From Cymbidium sinense (taxonomy: Eukaryota; Streptophyta; Magnoliopsida; Asparagales; Orchidaceae), in the NCBI GenBank assembly GCA_021442155.1, contig CM038222.1, positions 17,577,908 to 17,641,907 on the forward strand: 64,000 nt of DNA, given 5' to 3'. Below the pieces are notes generated by a model. It did not search any database, had not been told where the DNA came from, and was given only the letters and a program-made list of their open reading frames with translations. The position numbers were made by a program, and so were the translations under genes. This document shows positions 11,145 through 23,112 of the stretch, one piece after another (positions within the stretch are counted from its first letter, which is position 1; the number at the start of each line of letters is the position of its first letter).

Positions 11145-11500
11145 ACCTAAATCCTAAACCAGACACTGGGGCTCTAAGCTGACACAATGAGCCCTAAAGG
11201 CCCTGAAACCTGGGCCTCCCAGGCCTTAAACTGGGCTAAACCCTAAACCCACTAAGGCCCAGGCCAAACCTGTGGTGGGCCCTGGGCCACCCCACTCCTA
11301 GTCCTACCCTGCTTTGACCCCTGACCTTGACCCGGCCTTCTACTGATCTGGGAACCCTACCCCAACTATGACCATAAATGGGCCACAACAGGCCTAAACC
11401 TAAACCCTAAACCACCCTGAGGCACCTATAAAGTCTAAACCCTAAACCCACAACCTCTAACCATAAACCCTAATCAAACACTAAACCCTGGGCCTGGGCT
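11145..11500. repeat. GC-rich patch
   Basis: This patch mixes unaltered heptamers (CTAAACCCTAAACC) with CCTGGGCC and AGGCC words over short distances. Altered and normal repeat are therefore interleaved, not separated by a clean border. Confidence 0.55.
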
Positions 11501-13269
11501 TCCCTAAATCCTAAAACCTTAAACCTAAACCCTAAAATTGTAAATCGTGAACCCCTAAACCCTAAAAACCTAAAAACCTAAACTTAAATGTATTAATGCT
11601 TTAAAATAAAATAGATAAAAAACCTAAACCTAAATAAAATAATAAAATAAAAAAACAAAAATAAAAACCTAAACTAAAATATAAAAACAAAATAAAATAA
11701 ACTAATAAAAATAAATAAAATAAAAACCTAAACTAAACAAATAAATAAAATAATCCTAAGAATAAAAAACCTAAATAAAATTAAAACTTAAAATAAAAAT
11801 AAAATTAACCTAAAATAAAATAAAACAAACACTAAATAAAACCCCGAACCTAAAAAATAAACTTAAAAATAAAACCTAAAAAAATTAAAAAATAAATCGT
11901 AAACCTAAAACTGAAAAAAGAAACCTAAAATAAAAATAAAATAAACAAAATAAAATAAACCTAAATCTTAACTAAATTAAACTAAACTATATAAATAAAA
12001 CCTAAACCTAAACCTAAACCTAAATAAAAAAATAATACCTAAAATTAAACCTAAAAGAAAAAAATTAAAACCTAAACCTAAAAAAATTAAAAACCTAAAC
12101 CTAAAAATAAAAAAAAATAATAATATCTAAGCCTAAAAAGTAAAATAAAAATAAAGCTAAACTAAAAAATAAACATAAACCAAAAAATAAACCTTAAAAA
12201 TAAACATAAATAAATAACTAAACCAAAACCCTGAACCTAAAATTAAAAAACCTACACTTAAACCCTAAACTAGAAACCTAAACCCTAAATTCTAATCCTG
12301 AAACCATTAAAATCCTAAACCTTAAACCCTAAACCCTAAAACTCTAAACCCTAAATCGCAAACATTAAAACTTAAACCCTAAAGCCTAAACCTTAAACCC
12401 AAAAATAAAAAAATAAAAAAACCCTAAACCCTAAATCCTAAATAGCTGAAAAATTGAACTTAAATCAAATAAAACCTAAAAATAAAATAAATAAATCAAA
12501 CTAAACCAAAATAAAATAAGAAAATAAAATAAAATAAGAACATAAACTAAAACCTAAACCTAAACCTGAGCCAAAATCTAAGGAAAAAAATAAAAACTAT
12601 AAACTAAACTAAAATAAAATAAATAAAAACCTAAACTAAACTAAAAACTACTTAAATAAAATAAAAAATAAACCTAAAATTAAAATAAAATAAACACCAA
12701 ATAAAAACCTAATCTAAACATTAAACCTAAAAATAAAACCTAAAACTAATTAAAAAATAAAACCTAAACTCTAAAGTAAAAAAAACCTAAACATAAAATA
12801 AAAATAAAATAAACCTAAACCTACACTAAAATAAACTACACTTGAATAATTAAAACTTAAACATAAACCTAAATAAACTAAGCACAAAACTAAACATAAA
12901 CTAAATAAAATAAAATAAAATAAAATAAAATAAAATAAACTAAAAATAAATTGAAACTTAAACTAAAAAGTAAAACTTAAAAATAAACCTAAAATAAAAC
13001 CTAAAACCTAAACCTAAAAAATAAAATAAAAATAAAACTAAACTAAAACCTAAACCTAAACCTAAAAAATAAAGTAAAATAAATACCTAAACTAAAATAA
13101 AAAAAACATAAAAATAAATAAATAAACTAAATAAAAATAAAAATAAATCTAAATTAATATAAAAAATAAAATAAAATAAAATAAATAAAAAATAAACTAA
13201 ATAAACTAAACAGGTTTACTGATTATAAATAAATAAACTTAAAAATAAAATAAATAAAAAACTGACCAC
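11501..13269. repeat. Telomere-like satellite, two modules
   Basis: CCCTAAA repeat and the transition CTAAAAACCTAAAAACCTAA near 11560 open an A-rich tract to about 12240. A second CCCTAAA island (about 12240-12440) opens a second A-rich tract. A weak anchor (CAGGTTTACTGATTATAAAT) ends it at 13211-13230. No gene is visible. Confidence 0.82.
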
Positions 13270-13680
13270 ACTCTGACCTACCTAAACTCAGGCCCTAAAC
13301 CCTAAACCTAAATCCTAGCCTGACCCACACCTGAGCCACACCCACCACACCACTAAACCACAACTTAACCATACTGTTGGATCAAAAACCCTAAACTGAG
13401 CTGAACAATAAATTCCCTGACCTGATCCTGACCCCACTCCAGGCCCTAACTCCTGAGCCACAGGCCTGAGCCACAGACCCACAGGCCCAGGCCACTGGGC
13501 AAAGGCCAAAACCTGAGTACTGTGACCACAGGCCTAAACTGATCCCCAAAACACTAAAACTTTATTCTAAACATTAGGTTGAGCCCTACCCTAAAACTAA
13601 CCCTGACAGCTCTGACCGGACCCAACTGGACCAAACCCTAAACCTGATCTGAGCCTAAAAAACAATCTACTTGTAATCCC
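13270..13680. repeat. GC-rich patch
   Basis: CCACAGGCCTGAGCCACAG-type sequence lies where the module order predicts CCCTAAA repeat (after the weak anchor at 13211). A 64-codon open frame on the minus strand inside it (13315-13509) is a by-product of the altered repeat. Confidence 0.58.
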
Positions 13681-14299
13681 TAAATCTAAACCTGACCTAA
13701 ATCCTAAACATTAAACCTAAATTAAAACCTAAAATGAAAATAAAACCTAAACTAAAATTAAAATTAAAATAAACTAACCAAAACCTAATAATCCTACCTT
13801 TAAAAACTAAAATAAAACTTAAACTAAAATAAATAAACCAAAAATAAATAAAATAAATTAAGTAAAAATTAAAATGAACTAAAAATAATATTAAAATTAA
13901 AATAAACTAAAAATAAGAAAAATTAAAGTAAATAAACTAAGTTAACCTAAACCTACTAATTTACTTAATTTAAAAAAATAATAAATAAATAAATAAATCA
14001 AAATAACCCAAAAAACCCTAAACCCTAAACCCTAAACCCCAAACCCTAAACCTGAACCCTAAACCCTAAACCCTAAATAACCCCAAATCGTGAAACCCTA
14101 AACCTTAAACCCAAAACCTTAAACCCAAACCTTAAACTATAAATGCTAAACCCTAAACCCTAAACCCTAAACCCTAAAACCCTAAAACCCTAAACCCTAA
14201 ATCCTAAACTAACCCTAAACCCTAGAAACCCTAAACCTTAAAGCCTAAGCACTAAACCTTAAACCCTAAACCCTAACCCTAAATCATAAACCTAGACCC
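13681..14299. repeat. A-rich tract, anchor and CCCTAAA array before GRP fragment 2
   Basis: An A-rich tract leads to an anchor at 13952-13978, then about 300 bp of fairly good CCCTAAA. From 13795 onward the sequence matches 18945 onward (see the tandem duplication). Confidence 0.85.
13952..13978 (+). repeat. Satellite anchor copy
   Basis: CCTACTAATTTACTTAATTT plus an A-run. It is nearly the consensus and is matched by 19105-19130 in the duplicate. Confidence 0.75.
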
Positions 14300-14752
14300 A
14301 ACTAGAGCTACTGGTGGATATGATGGTGGATATGGAGGTGGTGGTTATTTAGGTAATATTTGAAGGTGGGGAGGTGCTGGTGGATCTAGAGGTGCTAGTG
14401 GATATGGTGCTAGTCATTATGGAGGTGGGAGGAGAAATAGAAGTTACAGTCATGGTGGTCGGCGGAGGGATAGATTAGGGATTAGATGGAGGATACCTCT
14501 ACTCCAGAGGCAGGGGTGGTTCTGATGGGAATTAAAGAAATTGAAGAACGGTCGATCCGATCTGCTGCATATTTAGCTATATATTTACATTAGAGATGGT
14601 TCTTATTATCTAGGGTTTTTAATTTGCTCTATGCATGCTCATTTTTGGTCTATTTCATCATTTATATTCTAGAAAACTTGGTCTGCTACTTGGTTGATGA
14701 AATCAAAAAGAAGAAATTTTGAATCTAAATTTATTCTCTATTAAAAAAAACC
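14300..14752 (+). pseudogene. GRP fragment 2
   Basis: The Gly-rich region starts without the RRM end seen in most other copies, being replaced upstream by telomere-like sequence (ACCCAACTAGAGC). The body has GGYDGGYGGGGYLG, then frameshifts, and the C-terminal words YSRGRGGSDGN and a TAA. The 3' UTR follows (ACGGTCGATCCGATCTGCTG, CTAGGGTTTTT near 14611). A poly-A of eight runs straight into CCCTTAAACCC. It pairs with fragment 3 as products of the tandem duplication. Confidence 0.85.
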
Positions 14753-16285
14753 CTTAAACCCTAAACCCTAAACTAAAACCTAAAACTTAAACCTAAAACA
14801 AAACCCTAAACCCTAAACCCTAAAAATGCTAAACCCTAAAATCATAAAACCTAAACCCTAATCCCTAAACCCAAAACCCAAAACCCTAAACCCAACACAA
14901 ACCTAAACCTTAAATCGTTAACCCTAAACCCTAAATCCTAAACTAACATAAACCCTAAATCCTAAATGCTAAATCTTAAACCCTAAACCTTAAACTAAAA
15001 AACCTTAAACCCTAAAACCTAAAACCCTAAACAAACCCTAAACCCTAAACTAAACCCTATACCCTATAAATTTTAAATCTTAAATGCTAAACCCTAAACC
15101 CTAACCCATCATAAACCCTAAACCCTAAAATAATAAATAATAAACCCAAAACCCTAAACCTAAGCCCAAACCCCACTAAACCTAAACCCAGGCATCCAAA
15201 TCCTAAATCCTAAACCTTAAATAAACCATAAACCCTCAAGCCTAAAGCCGAAATCCTAAACCCTAAACCCTAAAAACTTAAAAACCTAAACCTAAACTAA
15301 ATAAAACCAAAAAATAAAAAAATAAGCCTTAATAAAAAAAAATGAAAACATAAACCTAAACCTAAAAATAAAAATAAAAAATAAACTAAAATAAAATAAA
15401 TAAAAACCAAAACTAAACTAAAAAATAAAATAAAACTAAAAATAAAAAATTAAACCTAAAATAAAAGTAAAATAAAACTAAAATAAAAGAAAATAAAAAC
15501 TAAATAAAAACCTAAACCTAAAAAATAATCCTAAAAATAAAACCTAAACACTAAACTAAGAAAAAAACCTAAACTTAAAATAAAAAATAAAATAAACCTA
15601 ACCTAAAAATAAACTAAACTAAAATAAATAATACTTAAACTTAAACCTAAACTAAATAAATAAAATAAAGTAAAATAAACTAAACCTAAACTTAGACTAA
15701 AAAAATAAAAAAATAAAAATAAAACTTAAAAATTAAACCTAAAAAATGAAATAAAAATTGAAAGCTAAACCTAAAAATAAAAATAAAACCTAATCCTAAA
15801 AAATAAATTAAAAATAAAACTAAACTAAATTAAATAAAATAAACAAAAGAAAGATAAAAATAATCTTAAATAAAAACATAAAATATAATAAACTAAAAGA
15901 AATAAAAAAAACTAAATAAACCTAACCTATGGGATTACTTAATTTTAAAAAAATTAATTAATTAATTAATAGACCGTAAACCCTAAACCCTAAAAACCCT
16001 AAACCCTAAATCCTAAACCCTAAACCCTAAATCCTAAACCCCAAACTCTAAACCCTAAACATACAACCCTAAACCCTAAACCCTAAACCTACAACCCCAA
16101 ACCCAAAACCCAAAACCCAAAATCCAAACCCCTAAACCCTAAACTAACCCTAAACCATAATCCCTAATCTATAAACCCTAAACATCACACACTAAACCCT
16201 AAACCCTAAACTACCTAAAACCTCAACCCTAAATCCTAAACTAACCTAAAACTTAAAACCTAAATCCTAAACCCTGACCCTTTAT
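14753..16285. repeat. Telomere-like satellite between GRP fragment 2 and LINE-B
   Basis: CCCTAAA (to about 15260) passes to the transition and an A-rich tract, an anchor at 15926-15954, then about 300 bp of CCCTAAA up to the LINE. The equivalent part of the duplicate (20100-20340) carries G-rich changes absent here. No gene is visible. Confidence 0.85.
15926..15954 (+). repeat. Satellite anchor copy
   Basis: CCTATGGGATTACTTAATTT plus A-rich sequence. It is matched by 21016-21040 in the duplicate. Confidence 0.65.
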
Positions 16286-16289
16286 AATC

Positions 16290-17300
16290 CTGAATCCTAG
16301 AGTGATTTTAGACCTATTAGTATTCATACTTTCTTTCTTAAATTGATAGCTAAAATGCTTGCCAATAGACCTAGTCCTCTTCTTCAAAAATTATCTCCCT
16401 CAACCAAACTAGTTTCGTTAGAGGTAGAGCTATATCTGATAAAATTCTTCTTGCTCAAGAGGTGATTCATGATTTGGATGCTCTTAATAGAGGTGGTAAC
16501 ATCATATTTAAATTAGATATTTCTAAAGCATTTGACAACATCTCTTGAGATTTCCTCTTACACATTTTTCATTTGTTTGGCTTTTTTGAAAACTTCATCT
16601 ACCGAATTAAAAATTATATTAGCAATGCTTAGTTTTCTATTATTCTTAATGGTGAGGCCTTAGGTTTTTTCCTTCTTCTCATGGTTTGAGAAAAGGTGAC
16701 CCATGGTCTCCTTCCCTTTTTATTATTGCTATGGAATATATTACTGGGAGCTTAAATGACCTTTTCAATAATAATCCTAGCATGTATTTTAGAACTCTTA
16801 GTGGTATACCTGTCTCTCATTTTAGTTTTGCTAATGATTTCATTATTTTATGTAATGCATCCATCCATCACATTAAATGCATTAAGAATTTCTTAAATAA
16901 CTTTGGTAATGAAAGTGGTCTTTCTATCAATGAAGGAAAAAGTTATTTCATTACCTCTTCTATAATCTCCAGCAAAAAATCAATAAAATCTTGAAAATCA
17001 CTAATTTTAAACAACAACAACTCCTTATCAAATATCTAAGTGCTTCTCTATACAGAGGTAGAAGATGATCACATCTTTTTGATGATCTAATCTAAAAAAT
17101 TACTAATAAAATTTTTATTTGGGAATTTCACTTACTTTCCTTTGGTGGCAGGCTTACTTTACTTAAGAGTACCCTTAATTCCATGCCTCTATATCTTATT
17201 CAAACCATCATCCCTACTAATTATACCATAAATAAAATAGAATGTCACATTAATAATTTTTTTTGGGGCTCTAACAATTTTATTAAAAGGATGCATTGAA
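16290..17300 (+). pseudogene. LINE-B reverse transcriptase fragment
   Basis: Visible blocks in order: DFRPI, a stretch disrupted by an indel, FDNIS then TGA (Trp codon lost), GDPWSPSLFIIAMEYI (motif B region, 16697-16744), and FANDF at about 16825-16840. The last is the catalytic F.DD box with the first Asp changed to Asn, so the domain would be inactive even without the stops. The downstream ESGLSINEGKSYF and the following segment with its stops match LINE-D. Confidence 0.85.
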
Positions 17301-17470
17301 CTTTTTTCTAAAAAAGTTGTGTACCCTTGCTGAATGTGACATTCTACCCTAAAATGTCACATTAATAAATTTTAAACAACAACTACCATAAATAGAATAG
17401 AATGTCACATTAATAAATTTTTTTGGGGCTCTAACAATTTTATTAAAAAGTTGTGCACCCTAAAATGTGC
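17224..17470 (+). repeat. Rearranged junction: short direct and inverted duplications
   Basis: About 68 bp around TAGAATGTCACATT (17238-17251) is repeated directly at about 17390-17459. A partial copy occurs at 17352-17385. An inverted piece, AATGTGACATTCTA, lies at 17333-17346 and is the exact reverse complement of 17238-17251. Short CCCTAAA pieces are fused between them. The pattern resembles template switching during repair. Confidence 0.7.
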
Positions 17471-17924
17471 ACCCTAAACCCTAAACCTTAAAAACCCTAA
17501 ACCCTAAAGCATAAACACTTAATCTTATACCCTAAACCCTAAACCTAAACTAGACCTTACCTAAAACTAAAACCCTACCCTAAAACATAAACCTAAACTA
17601 AAAATAAAAAGTAAAACCTAAACTTAAAAAATAAGATAAAAATATAATTAATCTAAAAAATAAACCTAAACCTAAACCTAAATCAAAAAATAACTAAAAT
17701 AGAAAACTAAACCTAAAAATATAAACTAAACTAAATAAAATAATAAAAAAACCTAAATAAAAATAAAAAAATAAATCAAAATAAATAAAAAATATACTAA
17801 AAAAACCTAAACATATCAATTTACAAAATTTAAATAAAAAATAAATAATAAATAATTAAAAAACTAAACCCTGAACTCCGTAAACCCTAAATCCTAAACC
17901 CTAAACCCTAAACCCTTCTGACCT

Positions 17925-18290
17925 AAACCATAAACCCAGGCCCTGGGCCTCAGACCCAGATCCTAATCCAAACCCCAAACCCTAAACAACCCTAAACTCT
18001 AAAGCCCTAAACCCTAAATGCTATATCTTAAAACCTTTCCTAAACCACTAAATAATAAAACTGGGCTGACCTGACCCAACCCCAAAGCTGAACACTAAAC
18101 CCTGGCAAACCCAACTCTAACTCTAAACCTAAACCCTAACCCTAAACCTAAGATCTTGAGCCTAAACCCTGTCCCCTAAACTAAACCCAGGCCTTAAACT
18201 GAGCCCAACTCTAAGCTCTAAACTAAATCCTGGGCATTAGGCAGCAAAGTGAGCTAAACCCTAAACCACGAGACCTAAACCATAAACCTT
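17925..18290. repeat. GC-rich patch
   Basis: CCAGGCCCTGGGCC and similar words are interspersed with intact CCCTAAACC, again following an anchor (17811). It is weaker in G than the patches at 1-540 and 2129-2735. Confidence 0.5.
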
Positions 18291-19104
18291 AAATCCTAAA
18301 CCCAAAAACCCCAAAACTTAAACCCTAAAAACATAAAAACCTATACCTAAACTAAATAAAACCTAAAAATAGAATAAATAAAAATACTTAAACCTATATA
18401 AAATAAAAAAAATCAAATAAAATAAAAACATAAATTAAAACCTAAACTTAAACCTAAAAAAGATAAAATAAAAATAAAAAATAAACTAGGTAAAATAAAT
18501 AAAAGCCTAAACAAAGCTAAAAAATAAAATAAACCTAAAATTAAAATAAAAAATTAAATAAAATATAAATTAAACCTAAAATAAAATTTAATTAAACTTA
18601 AACATAAAAACTAAACCAAAAAATAAATAAAAAATAAAACCTAAATCCTAAACTAAAAAAGAATCCTAAACCTAAAATAAAAATAAAATAAACGAAATTA
18701 AATAAACCTTAAAAAATAAACTAAACTAAAATTAATAAAACCTAAACTTAAACCTAAAATAAACTAAACCTAAACCTAAACTAAATAAAATAAAATTAAC
18801 TAAAAATAGACCTAAACTAAACTAAAAAATAAAACCTAAAAATAAACCTAAAATAAAAAACCTAAAAATGAAAAATAAAACCTAAACCAAAAAATTAAAA
18901 TTAAAATAAAACTAACCTAAAAAAAAACCTAAAATTAAACCTAAACCTTTAAAAAAAACTAAAATAAAAACTTAAACTAAAATAAATAAACCAAAAATAA
19001 ATAAACTAAATTAAGTAAAAATTAAAATGAACTAAAATTAATATTAAAATTAAAATAAACTTAAAATAGTAAAAATTAATGTAAATAATCTAAGTAAACA
19101 TAAA

Positions 19105-19130
19105 CCTACTAATTTACTTAATTTAAAAAA
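19105..19130 (+). repeat. Satellite anchor copy
   Basis: CCTACTAATTTACTTAATTT plus an A-run, identical in core to 13952-13978. Confidence 0.75.
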
Positions 19131-19464
19131 ATAATAAATAAATCAAAACAACCTAAAAAACCCTAAACCCTAATCCCTAAACCCTAAATCTTAAACCGTA
19201 ACCCTAAACCCTAAACCCTAAACTGTAAATAACCCCAAACTGGGAAACCCTAAACCTTAAACCCAAAACCTTAAACCCAAACCTTAAACTGGAAATGCTA
19301 AACCCTAAACCCTAAAACCCTAAAATTCTAAACCCTAAACCCTAAACTAACCCTAAACCCTAAGCTAGCCCTGAACCCTAAACCTTAGAAACTCTAAACC
19401 CTAAAGCCTAAGCACTAAACCCTAAACCTTAAACCCTAAACCCTAACCCTAAACCATAAATCTT

Positions 19465-19920
19465 GGCCCAACTAGAGGTGGTAGTGGATATGATGGTGGA
19501 TATGGAGGTGGTGGTTATTTAGGTAGGATTTGAAGGTGGGGAGGTGCTGGTGGATCTAGAGGTGCTAGTGGATATGGTGCTAGTCATTATGGAGGTGGGA
19601 GGAGCAACAGAAGTTACAGTCGTGGTGGTTGGTGGAGGGATAGATTAGGTATTTGATGAAGGATACCTCTACTCGAGAGGTAGAGTGGTTCTGATGGGAA
19701 TTAAAGAAATTGAAGAACGGTCGATCTGATCTATTGCATATTTAGCTATATCTTTACATTAGAGATGGTTCTTATTATCTAAGGTTTTTAATTTGCTCTA
19801 TGCGTGCTCATTTTTGGTCTATGTCATCACTTGTATTCTAGAAAATTTGGTCTGTTACTTGGTTGATAAAATCAAAAAGAAGAAATTTTGAATCTAAATT
19901 TATTCTCTATTAAAAAAAAC
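19465..19920 (+). pseudogene. GRP fragment 3
   Basis: This is the duplicate of fragment 2, with the same missing RRM end and the same GGTTATTTAGGTA word. It has further changes: CTAGGG of the 3' UTR is CTAAGG here, and a base is lost in the C-terminal Gly-rich part. It ends with a poly-A of eight joined to CCCTTAAACCC. Confidence 0.85.
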
Positions 19921-21384
19921 CCTTAAACCCTAAACCCTAAACTAAAAGCTAAAACCTAAACTACTAAAACCACAACCCAAACCCTAAAACAAAACCCAAA
20001 ACTTAAACCCTAATCCAAACCCAAAACCCAAACCCACACCTAAACCTTCGTTAACCCTAAACCTTAAATCCTACTACATACCCAAACCCTAAACCAAATC
20101 TAAACCTTAAATAAAAAAAACCTAACAAACACAGACCCTACCACCTAAACTCCATGCCTATAAATCTTTATTATCTAAACCCTACCTTGCCCATCCTAAA
20201 CCAGACCCTAAAATGGTAAATAATAAACTGAGCCCTAAACCTAAACCATAAACCCTAAGCCCTGACAACCCTAAACCCACTGGTGAATCCTGAGCCACCT
20301 AAACCCTAACCTTAAGCTAAAGCTAAATCCTAAACCCTAAACCAACTTAAAACTTAAACTAAACTAAATAAAACCAAAACTAAAATAAACCGGATAAAAT
20401 AAAATAAAACATAAACATAAACCTAAACCTAAAAATAAAAATAAAAAATAAAATAAAATAAAATAAATAAAAATTGAAACTAAACTAAAAAATAAAATAA
20501 AACTAAAAATAAAAAAATTAAACCTAAAATAAAAATAAAATAAAAATAAAATAAAAGAAAATAAAAACTAAATAAAAACCTAAACCTAAAAAATAATCCT
20601 AAAAATAAAACCTAAACACTAAACTAAGAAAAAAACCTAAACCTAAAATAAAAAATAAAATAAACCTAACCTAAAAATAAAATAAACTAAAATAAATAAT
20701 ACTTAAACCTAAACCTATACCTAAACTAAATAAAACAAAATAAAGTAAAAATAAACTAAACCTAAACTTAGACCTAACTAAAAAATAAAACCTAAAAATA
20801 AACCCAAAATAAAAACTTAAAACTTAAACCTAAAAAATGAAATAAAAATTGAAAGCTAAACCTAAAAATAAAAATAAAACCTAATACTAAAAAATAAATT
20901 AAAAATAAAACTAAACTAAATTAAATAAAATAAACTAAAGAAAGACAAAAATAATCTTAAATAAAAACATAAAATACAATAAACTAAAAGAAATAGAAAA
21001 ATAAATAAACCTAAACCTATGGGCTTACTTAATTTAAGAAAATAAAAAAAATTAATTAATTAAAAAACCATGAACCCTAAACCCTAAAAACCCTAAACCC
21101 TAAATCCTAAACCCTAAACCCTAAATCCTAAACCCTAAACTCTAAACCCTAAACATACAACAGCCTGACCCAATCACTAAACCCTGACTAAAATCCATAC
21201 CAGCACCCTAAACCCAAAACCCAAAATCCAAACCCCTAAACCCTAAACTAACCCTAAACCATAATCCCTAATCTATAAACCCTAAACATCACACACTAAA
21301 CCTAAACCCTAAACTATAAAACAAAACTAAACCCTAAACCAACCAAAACTTAAAACCTAAATAAACCTAACCATCACGATCTTT
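19921..21384. repeat. Telomere-like satellite between GRP fragment 3 and LINE-C
   Basis: CCCTAAA variants (with A-to-G patches at about 20100-20340 and 21155-21205), an A-rich tract, an anchor at 21016-21040, then CCCTAAA to the LINE edge. It is colinear with 14753-16285. No gene is visible. Confidence 0.84.
21016..21040 (+). repeat. Satellite anchor copy
   Basis: CCTATGGGCTTACTTAATTT plus A-rich sequence. Confidence 0.65.
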
Positions 21385-21387
21385 AGA

Positions 21388-21747
21388 CCTATTAGTCTTT
21401 GCATTTTCTTTCATAAATTGATAGCTAAAATGCTTGCCAATAGACTTAGTCCTCTTCTTCAAAAAATTATCTCCCTCAACCAAACTAGTTTCATTAGAAG
21501 TAGAGCTATATCTGATAATATTCTTCTTGCTCAAGAGCTGATTCATGATTTGGATGCTCTTAATAAAGGTGGTAACATCTTATTTAAATTAGATATTTGT
21601 AAAGCATTTGACAACATCTCTTGGGATTTCCTCTTACACATTTTTCATTTGTTTGGCTTTTTTGAAAACTTCACCTACCTAATTAAAAATTATATTAGCA
21701 ATGCTTAGGTTTCTATTATTCTTAATGGTGAGGCCTTAGGTTTTTTC
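21388..21747 (+). pseudogene. LINE-C reverse transcriptase, N-terminal part
   Basis: RPISLC-like start, then ANRLSPLLQKIISLNQTSF, ILFKLDICKAFDNISWDFL (motif A with its Asp) and a TAG in place of Trp at about 21706. The motif B and FVDD blocks are deleted, so no active site remains. It is the better preserved of the duplicated pair up to this point. Confidence 0.88.
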
Positions 21748-21749
21748 CT

Positions 21750-23112
21750 AGGGAAGATGAATTCCTTATTTCCTGGGGTGGTTAACTCTAGATCTTCTTT
21801 CTTTTGGCAAGAAAACTAGATTGTCTGTAGTTCTATTGATGATTTCCTATCTACTCATTCTATTGTTGCTATTAAAGTGACCTCTTTTTGGAATAATAAT
21901 AATTGGAATATAGTAAACTCACTTATTATATTCCTATTTCTCTTTTAGATAAATTCACTAACAATCCTATCATTTCTAACAAGCTTGATTAGATTCTCTT
22001 TAAGCTGTCTCATAATGGTTAATTTGTTCTTAAAGAGGTCTGTAATCATATTAGAGAAGCCCATGGTTTTTCTAATGTGTTTTTTAAAATTTGGAATAAC
22101 ATTATCCCTCTCTCTTAATCTATCCTTATTTGGAGAATTCTAAAAAATTTCATTCTTGTTGACTCTTTGATGTGGGGTAAAGGCTTTTAGTTGCCTTCCA
22201 AATGCTATTGTTGTTTTCAGATTGAAAATGTGAATCATGTTTTTGTCAATGGAGCTATTGCCTCGAAATTGTAGGTTTGGTATGATGAACTTTTCAATAT
22301 TAACCATTTTCATGGTTGTTTATCCTTATATCTACTTCCTAATGTCTATTTTCATAAAACTGTGAAAGGTCACATTAAAATAATTAATGCCATCACTCTT
22401 ATATGGTTCATATGGATGGACAAAAATGATTCCAAACATCGTGGTATCCCTATGAACCACAAGAGGATTATTGCTAGAACTAAAGAAAAAAATTCATGAT
22501 TTATTTAATGCTAACTTAATTACTAACAGCCACTTTAGAGGGTGCAAATTTGCGGCCAACAAGCTGGGCCTTAGCTTGGTTGAGATGCTTAACTAGAAAG
22601 AAGATAAGCTTATCTATTGGAGAAAGCTTCATAACAATAATATCAAAATTAATAATGATGGCTCTGTCTCTCAAAATGCTTTTGGCTGTAGTGGTATTTT
22701 CAGAAACTTTAAAGGTAGTGTCATTTATGCTTTTTCCTACCCCCTTAAAGCTTGTTCTATTATCTTTACTAAATTAATGGCTATTAATAAAGCCATAGAG
22801 ATTTATTTGCAAAATGGCTTGTTCAATATCTGGATTGAAGTGGATGCTCTTTTGCTCATTAATATGTTGACTTCCACCAAGGTGGGAAACACAGATTTAT
22901 ACTACCTCCTTAATCATACTAGAGCTCTCCTCTCTCAAGTTTTCTTTAAAATCACTCACATTTGGCATGAAGGAAATGCTTGTGCTGACTATCTTGCTAA
23001 TCTCGGTGTTAGATTAGATGTGCTCACCTTTTTTGAACATTTTAGTCTTCTTAAACATTTGTGTGGATTAGTTAATTTGGATAACTCTGGATTACCTTAC
23101 CTCAGAAATTAA
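21750..23112 (+). pseudogene. LINE-C ORF2 C-terminal part: zinc-binding region and RNase H
   Basis: A degenerate zf-RVT-like region (SSFFWQEN, then several frames and stops) leads to a plant-type RNase H. It reads INNDGSVSQNAFGCSGIFRN at about 22650-22710, IEVDALLLINML at about 22834-22870, and HIWHEGNACADYLANLG at about 22960-23010. The catalytic acidic positions (DG, VD, AD) are still present across two frames. A natural stop follows YLRN at 23110-23112. In life it would have removed template RNA. Confidence 0.85.

Larger units (their letters stand above)
13795..16683 (+). repeat. Large tandem duplication, copy 1
   Basis: This segment holds an A-rich tract, an anchor, CCCTAAA, GRP fragment 2, more satellite, an anchor, CCCTAAA and the start of LINE-B. 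It reappears in the same order at 18945-21748. Offsets are 5153 at the anchor, 5170 in the GRP fragment and 5076 in the LINE, so only indels separate the copies. Shared oddities are the GRP word GGTTATTTAGGTA and the same truncated LINE 5' end. Confidence 0.85.
16286..17470 (+). mobile_element. LINE-B: internal piece of an L1-type element (reverse transcriptase)
   Basis: Neither end of the element is present. The left edge is at the FRPI block of the RT, the same point at which LINE-C begins. The right edge lies in the region just after the RT, in a rearranged junction (17224-17470). The copy contains RT core sequence that LINE-C lacks, so the two duplicates decayed differently. Confidence 0.85.
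17471..19464. repeat. Telomere-like satellite between LINE-B and GRP fragment 3
   Basis: CCCTAAA, an A-rich tract, an anchor-like site at 17811-17838, CCCTAAA, a GC-rich patch (17925-18290), a transition near 18320, an A-rich tract, an anchor at 19105-19130, then CCCTAAA. The duplicated segment begins at about 18945. No gene is visible. Confidence 0.83.
18945..21748 (+). repeat. Large tandem duplication, copy 2
   Basis: Counterpart of 13795-16683. The match breaks off inside LINE-C after GGTTTTTTCCT, where LINE-C has an internal deletion and LINE-B continues into the RT core. Patches of A-to-G difference from copy 1 lie at about 20100-20340 and 21155-21205. Confidence 0.85.

Noticed and set aside
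13315..13509. Minus-strand 64-codon open frame
   Set aside because: It lies wholly in a GC-altered telomere-like patch and has no protein-like features.
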